Assembly: GCA_963843645.1 (NCBI GenBank)
Contig: CAWJLE010000003.1
Coordinates: 1,736,001-1,800,000, forward strand
Length of the DNA: 64,000 nucleotides
From: CAWJLE01 sp963843645
GTDB taxonomy: Bacteria > Chloroflexota > Anaerolineae > DAOTYC01
Direction of reading: 5' to 3'
Below are positions 54,835 to 64,000 of the stretch, piece by piece. The stretch's first letter is position 1, and each line of letters begins with the position of its first letter. The position numbers and the translations under genes were made by a program. Under the pieces are notes generated by a model. The model was not told the DNA's origin and made no database searches. It saw only the letters and a list, made by a program, of their open reading frames with translations.

Positions 54835-57800
54835 AGTTCATGCTATTCGCTCGCGACTTTCTGGCCGATCAGACCATCTTCCGCGTTCCGGGCGCACCTG
54901 AGCGGCCGCAGTTTTCCATCATCCTGCCGACTTACCGGCGTTGTCAGAGTGGGCAGCTCGCCCGCGCCATCGACAGTGTGCTGGGACAGACCTTCAGGGA
55001 CTTCGAGCTCATTGTCATTGACGACGGGTCTAGGGATGGTTCGGCGGAACTGATTCGTTCGGTTCAGGCCCGGGATAGCCGGGTCGTGCACGTCCGTCAC
55101 GAACGCAACTCGGGGCTCCCCGCTCTGCGCGTCAACGAAGGCATCGAGTTGGCGAGAGCGAGGTATTTTGGTTTCCAGTTCGACGACGATGCCTGGCTAC
55201 CGCACGCCCTCGCGACAGTGGCTGGGGAGATCCACCGCTCTTCAGCTCCACGGGTGATTGTTGGCCGTGCAGAAGTCCTCAGCGTCGATGGTGAAAAGGC
55301 CGGAGTTCTGCCTCCAGTTCAGGTTAACCTGGTGAGCCTGTACCAGCAGAACCGGATGGCGAACAACGCCGTGTTCTTTCCCAAAGAGATGGTCTATCGG
55401 TACGGGATGTACGACTGCCATGTGGGGCTGCGACGGCTGTGCGACTGGGACCTGTGGCTGCGGTACCTCAAACAGGCCCCCTTCGTCGTTCTGGATGAGA
55501 TCGTTTCACAAGTCTACGTCTACAACACAGGCAGCGTCGGGGTCACGGTGCCGTGGGACCTGCCTCTGTTCTATTATTTGCATGGCATCCCGCGTGACGC
55601 CTTGTTGACTCCGGACCATTGGCGCGAGTACGAAGTGGACGGTCTGCGCATCGGCGAAGTGGAGGTGGAGAAGGACTTCCGCCGCCGGCTGTACGAGGAC
55701 CAGATCGTTCCGTATTACCTTCGGTTTCGTCACCACTACCCTCAGGTGGAGGGTTTTCCGGCCTTTCTGCCGCCGGAGCCGTCCATACGAACCGTCTCGT
55801 TCACGAAGAACGATTACGATCCCTGCCTGGATGTGGCTCTGGGCCACTACGACGCGCCGCGCCACGCCTTCGGTCGGCACAAGCTGCATTATCAGCCGCT
55901 GTCTCAAGTCAGTCTCAACTGGACAGCCGAGACCGACCTGCTGGTGCTGGCGCGGACGGTGGAAGACCGGGCCAAGTCGTTGTTGGCCAACGCATTGTCT
56001 CAGCGCATGCCTATTGCTTTGTATCTGGATGATGATCTGCTGCATTTTCACGAATTCGGGCCACAGTTCGACTACCTGGCTCCCGGCACGCCCTATCACC
56101 AGACTCTCGGCGAGCTCTTGACCGGAGTGGACGCGGTCTGGGCGACGACGCCCGCGCTCGTCGAGTCTGTGCGCCCCTATACAGCCCGTCACGTGCCTCA
56201 CCCCAGCGAGGTGCCAGCGGACTGGCTTCCGGCAAAGCCGCCCCAACGCATTGCCGGCCGGCCGCTGAAGATCGGCTACGTGGGCACCGGCTATCGCCTG
56301 GAGGAGTTCCGCCAGCTTTGGGATGCCCTGGACCGTATCTCTCGGGAATACGGCGACGCGCTGACTTTTGACTTTTGGGGGCTGGACGTCAGCACGCTGC
56401 CGCGTCTGCATTCCCCGGTCACGCAGGTGGCGTTTACCTTCAGTTACGAGGAGTACATTCATCGCTTACGAGAGGCTCAATTCGACCTTCTGCTGATCCC
56501 TTTGCTGGATCATCCCAGGCCGCGGCTAGCCAAGACGCTGATAAAGTATTACGAGACTGCGGTCGCCGGCGCGCTGGGCATCTTCTCCGACGTGCCGCCA
56601 TATGCCGCGCTTCCGGACGGCCTGACCTGCCTGAAGGCTCAGAACACTCCGGATGCCTGGTACGCGGCGTTGCACCGGGCCGTGACGATGCCATCCGACC
56701 AGTTCGACCAGATGCGTCAGCGCTGTGTGGCCCACGTGCGCGAGGACTTCACCGCGGAGGTTCGGTTGCCCAGGCACGAGGCCGCGCTTGAGGCTACCGA
56801 GTTTCACGCCCGCACGCGGGAGCAGCGGGCAGAGGACGGCCGTCCCCGGGTTCTCTACGTGCTGCACTCGCCCTATCTCGGGGGCGCCGAGCTGCAGCTC
56901 CTGCGCCGATTGTATCTGGCCCAGGAATGCGGGGTGGCGCCGGTGCTGGTGTTGCCTCGCGCCCTGCGTGACAGTGAGCCGGCCTGGCAGTTGGGCGCTG
57001 ACCTGGCGGCCCGGCAGGTCAGCGTAGACTTTGCCGACTATACGTGCACGACCCTGCCCGGACGCACGGATGAGCTTGCCTCCGAATCAGAGATAGTCGA
57101 GGCGCGCGCCTTGTTGGAGCGATGGCAGGCCGTTCTCGTACACACCACCACCTTCAATGCGGTGTTCGGTGCGGCGTGCCGGGACCTGGCTATTCCTCAC
57201 GTGGCCTCCCTGTATCAGGTTCCCGACACGTTTTCCTGGGATCGCCCCGGCTACACTCATTGTGCAGTGAATCACTCTGACACCATCCGTTATGCGCGGC
57301 GCTGGAGCCAGTTGTTGGGCAGCGAACCCACTTGCAGCCGGGTAGTAGTGCCGGAGACCTTGTTTGGGTTGGGGCTGCGGAAGCAGCTGGAGAGCGTCGA
57401 CGTCGGCGAGCCGCCGCCGCGGGGCCGCGAGGTTCATCTCGCCGCGATCGGGACCGTGCAGCCGCGCAAGCGCCAGTTGGAGACGATAGAAGCCGTGGGG
57501 CGCCTGCGGCGCGAGGGACTGGACCTGCATCTGCACCTCTATGGCTACGATCACTTCTTTCCCGATTACCTACAGGAGTGCCAACGATGCGTCACGGCCC
57601 ATCATCTTGAGAACCACGTGACTTTCCACGGGTTCTGCTCGGACGTGGGGGCAGTCTTGCCATCCATGGATGCTATTCTGAGCCTCTCCGTTGATGAAAG
57701 CTTCCCGGGAGCGGTTGCCGATGCGATGGCTGCCGGCGTGCTGGTCGTGGCGACGCCGGTCGGCGGCATCCCGGAGTTGATCGTTGACGACGTGTCGGGC

Positions 57801-58517
57801 ATCTTGTGTGCCGGCACCTCGGTTCCGGATTTGGTAGCGGACCTGCGCCGAGCGTTGACGGTTTCGCCGGCCCGTCGTCGACTCATGGTCACGCAGGCAT
57901 GGCGCGTCGCACGCCGTGAGCTCCATCCGGACCGGGCCGCGCGCGATCTGTTCGCCGCGTACAACCGGGCCATTGATATCACGCGCGGCGAGGCCCCGGC
58001 CCGCTCCCGCGTGGACCGCGCTTCGATCGAGATGGCCGATATCAAGTTCCCCATCCACGTTGGCTTGCCCAAAAGCGGAAGACGAGTAAAATCAAGGCTA
58101 CACTACGTGCTCAGAGTGGACTATCCAAACTGGACCGGTTTGGCCGTATGCCTGGCTAGCATCGATCCACAGGCAAGCTTCAAGGGCAGCCTCACAATGA
58201 CTTTGGTCGATCTGAGTCATGGCCCCTCCGGACGGGTCCCGTTGCGGACCGCAGAAGTGCGGCTCGAGGACATCCACAACTACGGTTGGGCGGGGTTCTG
58301 TTTCGAACCCATCGAGAATCCAAAGGGATGCGACTTTCGAGTTGAGTTTCGGCTGACGTCTGACGACCCGGCGACGGTGGCCGGCCTGTGCATCCTGGAA
58401 GCGACGGATTTCCGGACATCAGTGCTGCGCCGCGTATACCACAAGTACCTGCGCTTTGGTCGCGGTGGCCGATTGGCGTGTCGTCTGAGAGTCCAGTCCC
58501 AGGTGTTCGCAGCCTAA
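54831..58517 (+). CDS. Three-domain glycosyltransferase (GT2 + two GT-B domains) with C-terminal beta-sandwich
   Basis: 1,228 residues, intact; GTG 54831 (GGAGGACG upstream), or ATG 54840. Domain 1 (about 25-260) is GT2: FSIILPTYRRCQSGQLARAI, LIVIDDGSRDGSAEL, FGFQFDDDAWLPHAL. Domain 2 (about 320-660) is GT-B-like: MPIALYLDDDLLHFHEFGPQ, KIGYVGTGYRLEEFRQLWDA, TLIKYYETAVAGALGIFSDV. Domain 3 (about 675-1075) is GT4: VLYVLHSPYLGGAELQLLRR, 'IGTVQPRKRQLETIEAV', SLSVDESFPGAVADAMAAGV, ATPVGGIPELIVDD. Residues 1105-1228 form a beta-rich domain also found in the protein at 61543. One polypeptide could add several sugars in sequence to the growing glycan. Translation is coupled to the upstream remnant. 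Confidence 0.85.
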   Translation: MKFMLFARDFLADQTIFRVPGAPERPQFSIILPTYRRCQSGQLARAIDSVLGQTFRDFELIVIDDGSRDGSAELIRSVQARDSRVVHVRHERNSGLPALRVNEGIELARARYFGFQFDDDAWLPHALATVAGEIHRSSAPRVIVGRAEVLSVDGEKAGVLPPVQVNLVSLYQQNRMANNAVFFPKEMVYRYGMYDCHVGLRRLCDWDLWLRYLKQAPFVVLDEIVSQVYVYNTGSVGVTVPWDLPLFYYLHGIPRDALLTPDHWREYEVDGLRIGEVEVEKDFRRRLYEDQIVPYYLRFRHHYPQVEGFPAFLPPEPSIRTVSFTKNDYDPCLDVALGHYDAPRHAFGRHKLHYQPLSQVSLNWTAETDLLVLARTVEDRAKSLLANALSQRMPIALYLDDDLLHFHEFGPQFDYLAPGTPYHQTLGELLTGVDAVWATTPALVESVRPYTARHVPHPSEVPADWLPAKPPQRIAGRPLKIGYVGTGYRLEEFRQLWDALDRISREYGDALTFDFWGLDVSTLPRLHSPVTQVAFTFSYEEYIHRLREAQFDLLLIPLLDHPRPRLAKTLIKYYETAVAGALGIFSDVPPYAALPDGLTCLKAQNTPDAWYAALHRAVTMPSDQFDQMRQRCVAHVREDFTAEVRLPRHEAALEATEFHARTREQRAEDGRPRVLYVLHSPYLGGAELQLLRRLYLAQECGVAPVLVLPRALRDSEPAWQLGADLAARQVSVDFADYTCTTLPGRTDELASESEIVEARALLERWQAVLVHTTTFNAVFGAACRDLAIPHVASLYQVPDTFSWDRPGYTHCAVNHSDTIRYARRWSQLLGSEPTCSRVVVPETLFGLGLRKQLESVDVGEPPPRGREVHLAAIGTVQPRKRQLETIEAVGRLRREGLDLHLHLYGYDHFFPDYLQECQRCVTAHHLENHVTFHGFCSDVGAVLPSMDAILSLSVDESFPGAVADAMAAGVLVVATPVGGIPELIVDDVSGILCAGTSVPDLVADLRRALTVSPARRRLMVTQAWRVARRELHPDRAARDLFAAYNRAIDITRGEAPARSRVDRASIEMADIKFPIHVGLPKSGRRVKSRLHYVLRVDYPNWTGLAVCLASIDPQASFKGSLTMTLVDLSHGPSGRVPLRTAEVRLEDIHNYGWAGFCFEPIENPKGCDFRVEFRLTSDDPATVAGLCILEATDFRTSVLRRVYHKYLRFGRGGRLACRLRVQSQVFAA

Positions 58518-58553
58518 CTAAGAAAGCAGCCGTTGTTGGCAAGGGGGCGCCAC

Positions 58554-59549
58554 GTGGGCATCTTGGACGGTCTCTACCTGAAGAAGGTCGTGGAGTTGGG
58601 GGCCCTGGAAAGCGACCCCGGGCTGAGCGGCATCTGGGTGTCAGAAGACTTCGATGGCGCTGTGGTGGACAAGTTCATTCATCAAGCCTTTCGAGAGAAC
58701 GCTGCCGACTATGCGGCGCGGTACCAGAACGTTGCGCACCACGAAGCCGTGCTCCGCGCCGCGCTCGAAAAGGCGGGCTGGGTCAAGAGTTGTCTGGAGC
58801 CGTTGACTATTCTCGACATTGGCTCCGGTGCCGGGAATACAGTGATTCCGCTCCTGAATATCTTTCCCCACGCCCGGGTGATCGCCAGCGACTTGAGTGT
58901 GGAGTTGCTGCTGATCCTGAAGAAGAGCCTCGGCAATTCGCCCCCTGCCTCCCGAGTCACCTATTTGCAGCTCAACGCCGAGGACTTGGAGTTCAGGGCC
59001 GGAAGCGTGGATCTTGTCATCGGTTCGGCGATCCTTCACCACCTGTTCGCCCCGGAGAAAACGCTGGGGGGCTGCGCCAAGATTCTGGCGGCTGGGGGCT
59101 GCGCCATGTTCTTCGAGCCGTTCGAGCCGGGCAATATCTATCTCCGGGTCATCTGGGAGAGAATCCTGCAGGATCCGCGGGCGGCAGAGATTGCCCCTGA
59201 CGTGAGAGGCTTCTTCCGGGCTCTCATCAACGAGTACGAGGCGAGGAAGGGGCGAGACAAGAGCGCCCCACGGTTTGCTCAAATGGAAGACAAGTGGCTA
59301 TTCACCCGGCAGTACTTTGAAGAGCAAAGAGAAGTCGCCGGGTTCTCAAACCTGATGATCTACTCTCTGATTAGCCCGGAGCGCCTGTTCGAAACCAAAA
59401 CAGAGGTTTGTTTGAAGCTGGGCATTGGGAAGAACAGAACGGGCTTCCCTGAGTGGGCGTGGCGCTTGGTTCGCGAGTATGAGCAGTTCTTCACTTTGGA
59501 CGGACGGGCTGATTTGCTGATCGAGGGTGGCATCATCCTGCAGATGTGA
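58554..59549 (+). CDS. Class I SAM-dependent methyltransferase
   Basis: 331 residues from GTG 58554 (AAGGGGGCGCCAC upstream); TTG 58533 would add seven residues. Motif I ILDIGSGAGNTVIPLLNIFP, post-I VIASDLS, motif II/III LQLNAEDLEFRAGSVDLVIG, then SAILHHLFAPEKTLGGCAKI and GGCAMFFEPFEPG. This is the Methyltransf_11/12 type. An N-terminal 80-residue helical extension and a long C-terminal helical part suggest a larger acceptor pocket. Position in the glycan cluster points to methylation of a sugar residue or chain end. Intact. Confidence 0.82.
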   Translation: MGILDGLYLKKVVELGALESDPGLSGIWVSEDFDGAVVDKFIHQAFRENAADYAARYQNVAHHEAVLRAALEKAGWVKSCLEPLTILDIGSGAGNTVIPLLNIFPHARVIASDLSVELLLILKKSLGNSPPASRVTYLQLNAEDLEFRAGSVDLVIGSAILHHLFAPEKTLGGCAKILAAGGCAMFFEPFEPGNIYLRVIWERILQDPRAAEIAPDVRGFFRALINEYEARKGRDKSAPRFAQMEDKWLFTRQYFEEQREVAGFSNLMIYSLISPERLFETKTEVCLKLGIGKNRTGFPEWAWRLVREYEQFFTLDGRADLLIEGGIILQM

Positions 59550-59585
59550 TTCCAGGCTCGGGTCCCATTACCACGGAGGTGCCGT

Positions 59586-61518
59586 TTGCCGTCAGCAGAA
59601 CCAGACTCCCCCCAATTGTCGATCGTCGTAGCTATCAGGGGCCGCTATATCTGGGTCGAAGCGGAGTTGGCTCAGACTCTGACTCAGCTGGAGCAACAGA
59701 GCCTGGGATTGCCCATCGAAGTCATTCGTGGTCTGCAGCGGAGCCAAATGGCTGACTGCGCCCTTGCTCCAGACACTGTCCATCCGATTTGGAGGACGGC
59801 TCACGCTGCTGACTGTCGACGATAACCTGACTCCGGCCGCTCTGTTCAACCGCGGAGTTGGAGCGGCTCGCGCCGACTGCGTGCTCTGTTTGTGGCCTGG
59901 TTGCCGGCCAGATCTGACCCACATCCTGGCTGCGATCCACGATGAAAAGCAAGACCCGCAACTGATCGCCTGGATTTCACCAGACTTGATCGACAGAGTG
60001 GGCGGACCTCGGTTTGCCGAAGACTGGGCGGGCTACATACTGCAATGTCACAATATTCTCAGCCTGTCGAGCGTGGTTTTGCAGCGGGAAAGCTTTCTTC
60101 GTCTGGGGGGCTTCGATACGACGCGGCTGCTCCAGCGGTACTTCGATTGGGAGTTCTGGCTGCGCGCGGTTGGCGCCGGACTGCGTGTGCATTTCGAGTC
60201 CGGCGTTGTGGGGAGCGAGAAGTGGGATTGGACTTCCTACCCGTTGGAAACCGACGAGCGAGTGCCTCGGCTGGTCGCGCAAAGCTACTGTCTCCGTTTT
60301 TCGCGTCGCGACCGCAACCAACCGGACCCGAACGCCCTCAAGCGAGACTTCCTGGCCGACTTACCCGCTGCTGAACGCCAGGCGGCGAGCCGGGCTTTGG
60401 GTGCGCCTGACGTCCCCCCCAGTGCGAGATGTCAGGATGAATCACCGATGAGGATCGGGGTGGTCAGCGGGCAGTTCGATTACGTCCATACCCAATTGTG
60501 CTTCCTCAACTACTTCCAGCTTCTCCAGGGATCGGGGACGTTTACCTGGAATTGCTATCTGGACATCCTGGTTTGCCCCGAGCGCGACCTTCAAGGTCTG
60601 GACGTGGTAGTTATTTCGCGCGGTCGAGTGGAGAATGTCCTGTCGGTGCTGGACTATTGCCGACTCCATGGCATTCCGACGCTCTACATGATAGACGACA
60701 ACTGGTTTTGGGTGGGCAAGGATTGGCCGGAGCACTATGCCGCATTATTCGCGCCTGATTCCACAGCGTATCAGGTCTTCACCGCCTGCCTCTCGAAAGC
60801 CTCTGCCGTGCTGGTGTATAACCAACTGCTGGCCGATGACGTACGCCCCTGGGCCGGGCAGGTGATCCAGTTGCCGACCAACATTCACCAGGAAGCGTTT
60901 CGTCGTCCACTCGCCGAGGCCGACCTGGCGCGGATTGTTGCTGAACTGCGAGACTGGCGGTCCGACCACGACGGCTTGATCGTCGGTTATGCCGGCTCGG
61001 TTCGGTATACCGACGTCCATCTCGAGGCGGTGTCATTGGCGGTCAGCGAGTGCGATCGTCCGGTCAAAGTACTCCTGTTTGGGCACTTGCTGCCTCGACA
61101 GGTCGAGCTTCTGGATGGCGTGGGTGTGGTGAGCCTGCCCTACGTTCCGTACGAAACCTACGCCGCGGTTCTGGGCGAGTTGGGGCCCGACATCATGTTG
61201 GCCCCTTTGGATAAGAGTCGTTCGTCCATGTCCAAAACGCCGAACAAGTATCTGGAATACTCGGTCGTGGGGGCAGCCGGGATCTACTCCAACGTTCATC
61301 CCTATAGCGAAGTCATCCAGCAAGGGGTCAATGGCCTGTTGGTCGACGATTGTGTCGAGGCGTGGCGGGAGGCGGTCGTCCGGTTGATCCGGGACGACGG
61401 ATTGCGCCAGCGGATGGCCGGAGCGGCTCAACGTCATGTTTTGACCCAATACGAAACAGCCGTGTCGCTGCCGGAGTTTGTTGACGCGATACGGAGCCTG
61501 GCTGGACCAAAGGTCTGA
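59586..61518 (+). CDS. Two-domain glycosyltransferase (GT2-like + GT-B), one frameshift
   Basis: TTG at 59586 after CGGAGGTGCCGT; PQLSIVVAIRGRYIWVEAEL opens a GT2-like domain. Near 59725-59750 the frame shifts into SGAKWLTAPLLQTLSIRFGG and runs open to 61518, giving about 640 residues. The GT2 part continues LTLLTVDDNLTPAALFNRGV and FLRLGGFDTTRLLQRYFDWE. The GT-B part has PTLYMIDDNWFWVGKDWPEH, IVGYAGSVRYTDVHLEAVSL, and SSMSKTPNKYLEYSVVGAAG (then IYSNVHPYSEVI), the same build as domain 2 of the protein at 54831. The lesion may be an assembly indel. Donor and acceptor unknown. Confidence 0.78.
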
Positions 61519-61542
61519 GTTCTGTCGGAGAGAGCACAATCC

Positions 61543-63327
61543 ATGATCACGCTGGCCCTATTATCTCACTCACCTCACTGTACTGGCGCCGAAAGATGTC
61601 TGTTCAATCTCGCCTTGTTGTTTAGAGACGTCCCTGATATCCGCCCTGTCCTGCTCATCCCAGGCGGCGAGGGACCGTTGCTGGACATGGCGCTGAAACA
61701 CGGGCTCGCCTTCGACTGCCTACCACCAGCCGTCTGGTATCCGTTCTCTGCGCCGTCGGCGCTACCGTACTGGCGATCGCTTGCCCAGTCTGCTCCGGCA
61801 ATCAAGCAGGCCCTCACCAATCACGCTTGCGATGCCCTCTTGATCAATACGTTGACCAACGTAAGCGGCGCCCTGGCCGCCGTCGAGTTGAATGTGCCCA
61901 CCGTGCTCTGGGCCCACGGCATCATCGATGCAGCAGTCTACGCGCCCCGGGGAGGAGCGTGGTCCACTATCAACGACCGTCTCCTCCTGGAGACAGCCAA
62001 TCGGTTCGTCGTGAATTCCGCCTGGACCGGGCGTTTCTTCAGCCATATGCTGGGCTATGAGCACAAAGTCGAGTTAATCTACAATTGGACAGCCGTTAAG
62101 GATGGCGTCCACGTTCCTGCTGACAAATACAGGCGCCCTCGCTGCGTCTGCCTCAGCACGTTTGATCGCCACAAAGGCTACGACGTCCTGCTCCGGGCCG
62201 CCGCTATCCTGAGGGACCGCCAGGTCCCGTTGGAGCTCGACTTGTACGGCATGGGCTCAACGCGAGCCGAGATGCAGGCGCTGAGCCAGCAACTGGGCTT
62301 GGATACCGTGGTCAAGTTCAATGACCGGACCGACGACGTGGATGGTGTCATGGACCGCTCCTTCTGCCACATCAGTCCGTCGTATATCGAGCCTTTCGGC
62401 ATGACGATCATCGAAGCCATGGCACGGAAAACACCGGTCATTGCGACCACTTCAGGCGGTCCGCAGGAGATCATTGAGGACGGTGTGAGTGGCCTTCTCG
62501 TTCCGCCCGGCGATGCCGACGCCTTGGCCGACAAAATGGAGTACATGCTGCAGCGACCAGACGTGGCCGAGCAGATGGGTGAATTGGGCTACATCCGGGT
62601 GCGCGATTACTTCTCGGAAGAGGCCGCCCGCGATAAATTCAGCGCCCTGATCCGCGGCGCCGTCGACGATTTTCGAAGCTACCCTTCCGCAATCGTGACA
62701 TTCTGGGACTTGTATCGGATTATGATGGAGAACGCGACTGATCACGAAAGTCTGGTTGCTCGTCTACGTGAAGCGGTCACGGTGCTCTCTCAGTCCGAAC
62801 CGGGGTTGCAGGTTCTTCGAGATCTGCCTGGGATGGTGCACGACAGCGTGGCGAGAGCAGGCGCTGTGAATGCGAAACCGGCGAGACTGTCCATTGAGCT
62901 GCCGCGGCCGTTCCCTCGCCGGAGCACTAGGCTGAGAAGACGGCTTCCCTACCAGGTGACTGCCCCACAGTCTGGCTGGCATGGCCTGGACGTACTGGTC
63001 GGCACGCACCAGCACCCCGCCGCGGGCACGCTGACCCTGCGGATACTGACCCCCACCGGATCTGTGCTGCGTGAGGCGAGGGTCGACCTCGAGCATGCGG
63101 TCGATAACAGTTGGCTGAGCTTCGCCTTCCCTCCCATCGCTAACTCAGCCGGTCATACGTTTGTGGCGGAATTTGCCCTGTCCGGCGGTGGACCGGACAC
63201 TCGGATAAGCCTGTACGAGACCGGCGCGCCAATGAGTCGCCTGACGCTGGCGTGGTTTTACCTGGTGGGTCTGAGCGGCTTTCAGCCGCTCAGAGATTCG
63301 CTCTGGTATCACATGAGGTGTTCATGA
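61543..63327 (+). CDS. GT4 glycosyltransferase with C-terminal beta-sandwich domain
   Basis: 594 residues, ATG at 61543. GT-B fold: LALLSHSPHCTGAERCLFNL (N-domain), 'CLSTFDRHKGYDVLLRAAAI' (start of the C-domain), ELDLYGMGSTRAEMQALSQQ, ISPSYIEPFGMTIIEAMARK (E-x7-E catalytic pair), VIATTSGGPQEIIEDGVSGL. After residue 400 a helical linker leads to a beta-rich domain (about 475-565: GWHGLDVLVGTHQHPAAGTL, TLRILTP, FAFPPIANSAGHTFVAEFAL) that resembles the C-terminus of the 1,228-residue enzyme. Its stop overlaps the next start (ATGA at 63324-63327). Intact. Confidence 0.87.
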   Translation: MITLALLSHSPHCTGAERCLFNLALLFRDVPDIRPVLLIPGGEGPLLDMALKHGLAFDCLPPAVWYPFSAPSALPYWRSLAQSAPAIKQALTNHACDALLINTLTNVSGALAAVELNVPTVLWAHGIIDAAVYAPRGGAWSTINDRLLLETANRFVVNSAWTGRFFSHMLGYEHKVELIYNWTAVKDGVHVPADKYRRPRCVCLSTFDRHKGYDVLLRAAAILRDRQVPLELDLYGMGSTRAEMQALSQQLGLDTVVKFNDRTDDVDGVMDRSFCHISPSYIEPFGMTIIEAMARKTPVIATTSGGPQEIIEDGVSGLLVPPGDADALADKMEYMLQRPDVAEQMGELGYIRVRDYFSEEAARDKFSALIRGAVDDFRSYPSAIVTFWDLYRIMMENATDHESLVARLREAVTVLSQSEPGLQVLRDLPGMVHDSVARAGAVNAKPARLSIELPRPFPRRSTRLRRRLPYQVTAPQSGWHGLDVLVGTHQHPAAGTLTLRILTPTGSVLREARVDLEHAVDNSWLSFAFPPIANSAGHTFVAEFALSGGGPDTRISLYETGAPMSRLTLAWFYLVGLSGFQPLRDSLWYHMRCS

Positions 63328-64000
63328 CTGATTCGCCCGGCTATGGCTGGAAAGCCATTGTGGAGAGCATGGAGCGAGGGACCGAGACGCGATTTTCCGT
63401 CAGTTGGTTTAGAGCCCATCCCATCACCAGGAATCTCTTGCAGGCCGACATCCGCTGGGGCCATACCCTGGATCTTGCCTGTGGCCTGGGAATACGCACT
63501 GCTCTTTTGAACAAAGAGAAGAAATGCCCGATCGTCGGTTTGGACAACGACGATTATGCTGTCGAATACGCCAAACGGCTCGCGGTCTCGAGTGTGGGAA
63601 ACGTATCCAACGCCGTCCGATTCGTGACCGGCTCGTTTTACTGCATTCCTTTTCATGATGATTTCTTCGACAATGCCGTGTTCATCGCGGGGATCGAGCA
63701 CGCTCAATATCCCGTGCAATGTATGGACGAAATCGAGCGGGTGGTGCGACCTAACGGCCGCTTGTTTCTGTCGGTGACAGAGTGCAATTTCCACGCCGAC
63801 CCGCAGCATCTCTCTTCGTGGAACGAGAACGCTGTGGTACGCCTGTTGTCCTGCTACGGTGACGTCGAGACGTGGGTGGATGAGAGCATCATCTACGCCG
63901 TGCTGACTTTCCGCCGTCGTGAAACGCCGGTCAGGCCCAAGCTGGTTCTGTGCGACTTGAACACGCCGGATACCTACACTCCCCAGTGGGTTCAGGCTTT
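63324..64000 (+). CDS. SAM-dependent methyltransferase (partial, runs off right edge)
   Basis: ATG at 63324, coupled to the GT4 gene by an ATGA overlap, with GAGGTG as ribosome site. At least 225 residues. HTLDLACGLGIRTALLNKEK is motif I, CPIVGLDNDDYAVEYAKRLA follows, FVTGSFYCIPFHDDFFDNAV is motif II/III, then AGIEHAQYPVQCMDEIERVV and PNGRLFLSVTE. It is a Methyltransf_11-type domain of about 190 residues. After it, RPKLVLCDLNTPDTYTPQWV may open a second domain, possibly another glycosyltransferase, cut by the window edge. Confidence 0.8.
   Translation, partial: MTDSPGYGWKAIVESMERGTETRFSVSWFRAHPITRNLLQADIRWGHTLDLACGLGIRTALLNKEKKCPIVGLDNDDYAVEYAKRLAVSSVGNVSNAVRFVTGSFYCIPFHDDFFDNAVFIAGIEHAQYPVQCMDEIERVVRPNGRLFLSVTECNFHADPQHLSSWNENAVVRLLSCYGDVETWVDESIIYAVLTFRRRETPVRPKLVLCDLNTPDTYTPQWVQA

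Overview
The window looks like a chromosomal segment from a GC-rich, environmental, probably Chloroflexota (Anaerolineae-like) bacterium. This is inferred from the gene content: many secreted FG-GAP, PKD, CSLREA-type beta-helix and beta-propeller proteins, several ending in a short (Y/F)LP motif, strong GGAGG ribosome sites, and a Wzm/Wzt-type exporter beside a large glycosyltransferase cluster. No rRNA, no complete tRNA and no intact insertion sequence was found, so the placement is not proven.

Layout. 1-3.5 kb: the 5' part of a leftward SNF2-type helicase with a DUF3883-like C-terminus, of the kind found in anti-phage loci. 4.0-6.6 kb: a leftward secreted FG-GAP/PKD protein broken by three frameshifts. 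7.2-8.0 kb: a divergent pair, an XRE repressor and a frameshifted excisionase-like HTH protein. 8.4-31 kb: an accessory region with two paralogous gene families, secreted SGNH-like hydrolases and secreted proteins made of about 38-residue 'WGSSxxDVFAVGxxGxxLHYDGxxWS' repeats. Both families exist as full genes, frameshifted genes and remnants. The same region holds a solute-binding protein without permeases, a GT39-type membrane glycosyltransferase, a beta-lactamase-fold protein lacking its serine, a DUF6506 protein, a frameshifted tyrosine recombinase, a cupin and an NAD(P)-binding SDR. A 2.0 kb segment with two SGNH genes is present twice in direct orientation, 20.1 kb apart. Inside it, two copies of the same 46-47 bp tRNA-Arg 3' end lie 13.9 kb apart, the second just beyond the recombinase start, which looks like an old integrated element.

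31-36 kb: a MITE-like inverted repeat, a badly broken AceE-type (homodimeric pyruvate dehydrogenase E1) gene, and a PadR regulator coupled to a membrane protein behind a near-consensus promoter. 36-38.7 kb: ABC-2 permease plus ATPase for polysaccharide export, an internally deleted aminotransferase and a GNAT acetyltransferase. 39-46.6 kb: a polytopic membrane protein, an arylsulfotransferase, and two leftward secreted proteins (a hypothetical and a papain-like peptidase with a duplicated Tyr-rich module). 47-64 kb: a rightward, tightly coupled surface-glycan cluster with a DegT-type sugar aminotransferase, GT-C-like membrane protein, methyltransferases, a GT2 polyprenyl-phosphate glycosyltransferase type, a beta-helix protein, a 1,228-residue triple glycosyltransferase and two further glycosyltransferases.

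The genes of 36-64 kb plausibly build, modify (amino sugars, acetylation, methylation, perhaps sulfation) and export a surface polysaccharide. The 8-31 kb region seems to be an expanding and decaying family of secreted proteins around mobile-element remains. Single-base frameshifts are common from 4 to 41 kb and rare elsewhere. They may be true decay, assembly indels, or both, so one-lesion genes are given as CDS with the lesion noted and multiply broken ones as pseudogenes.
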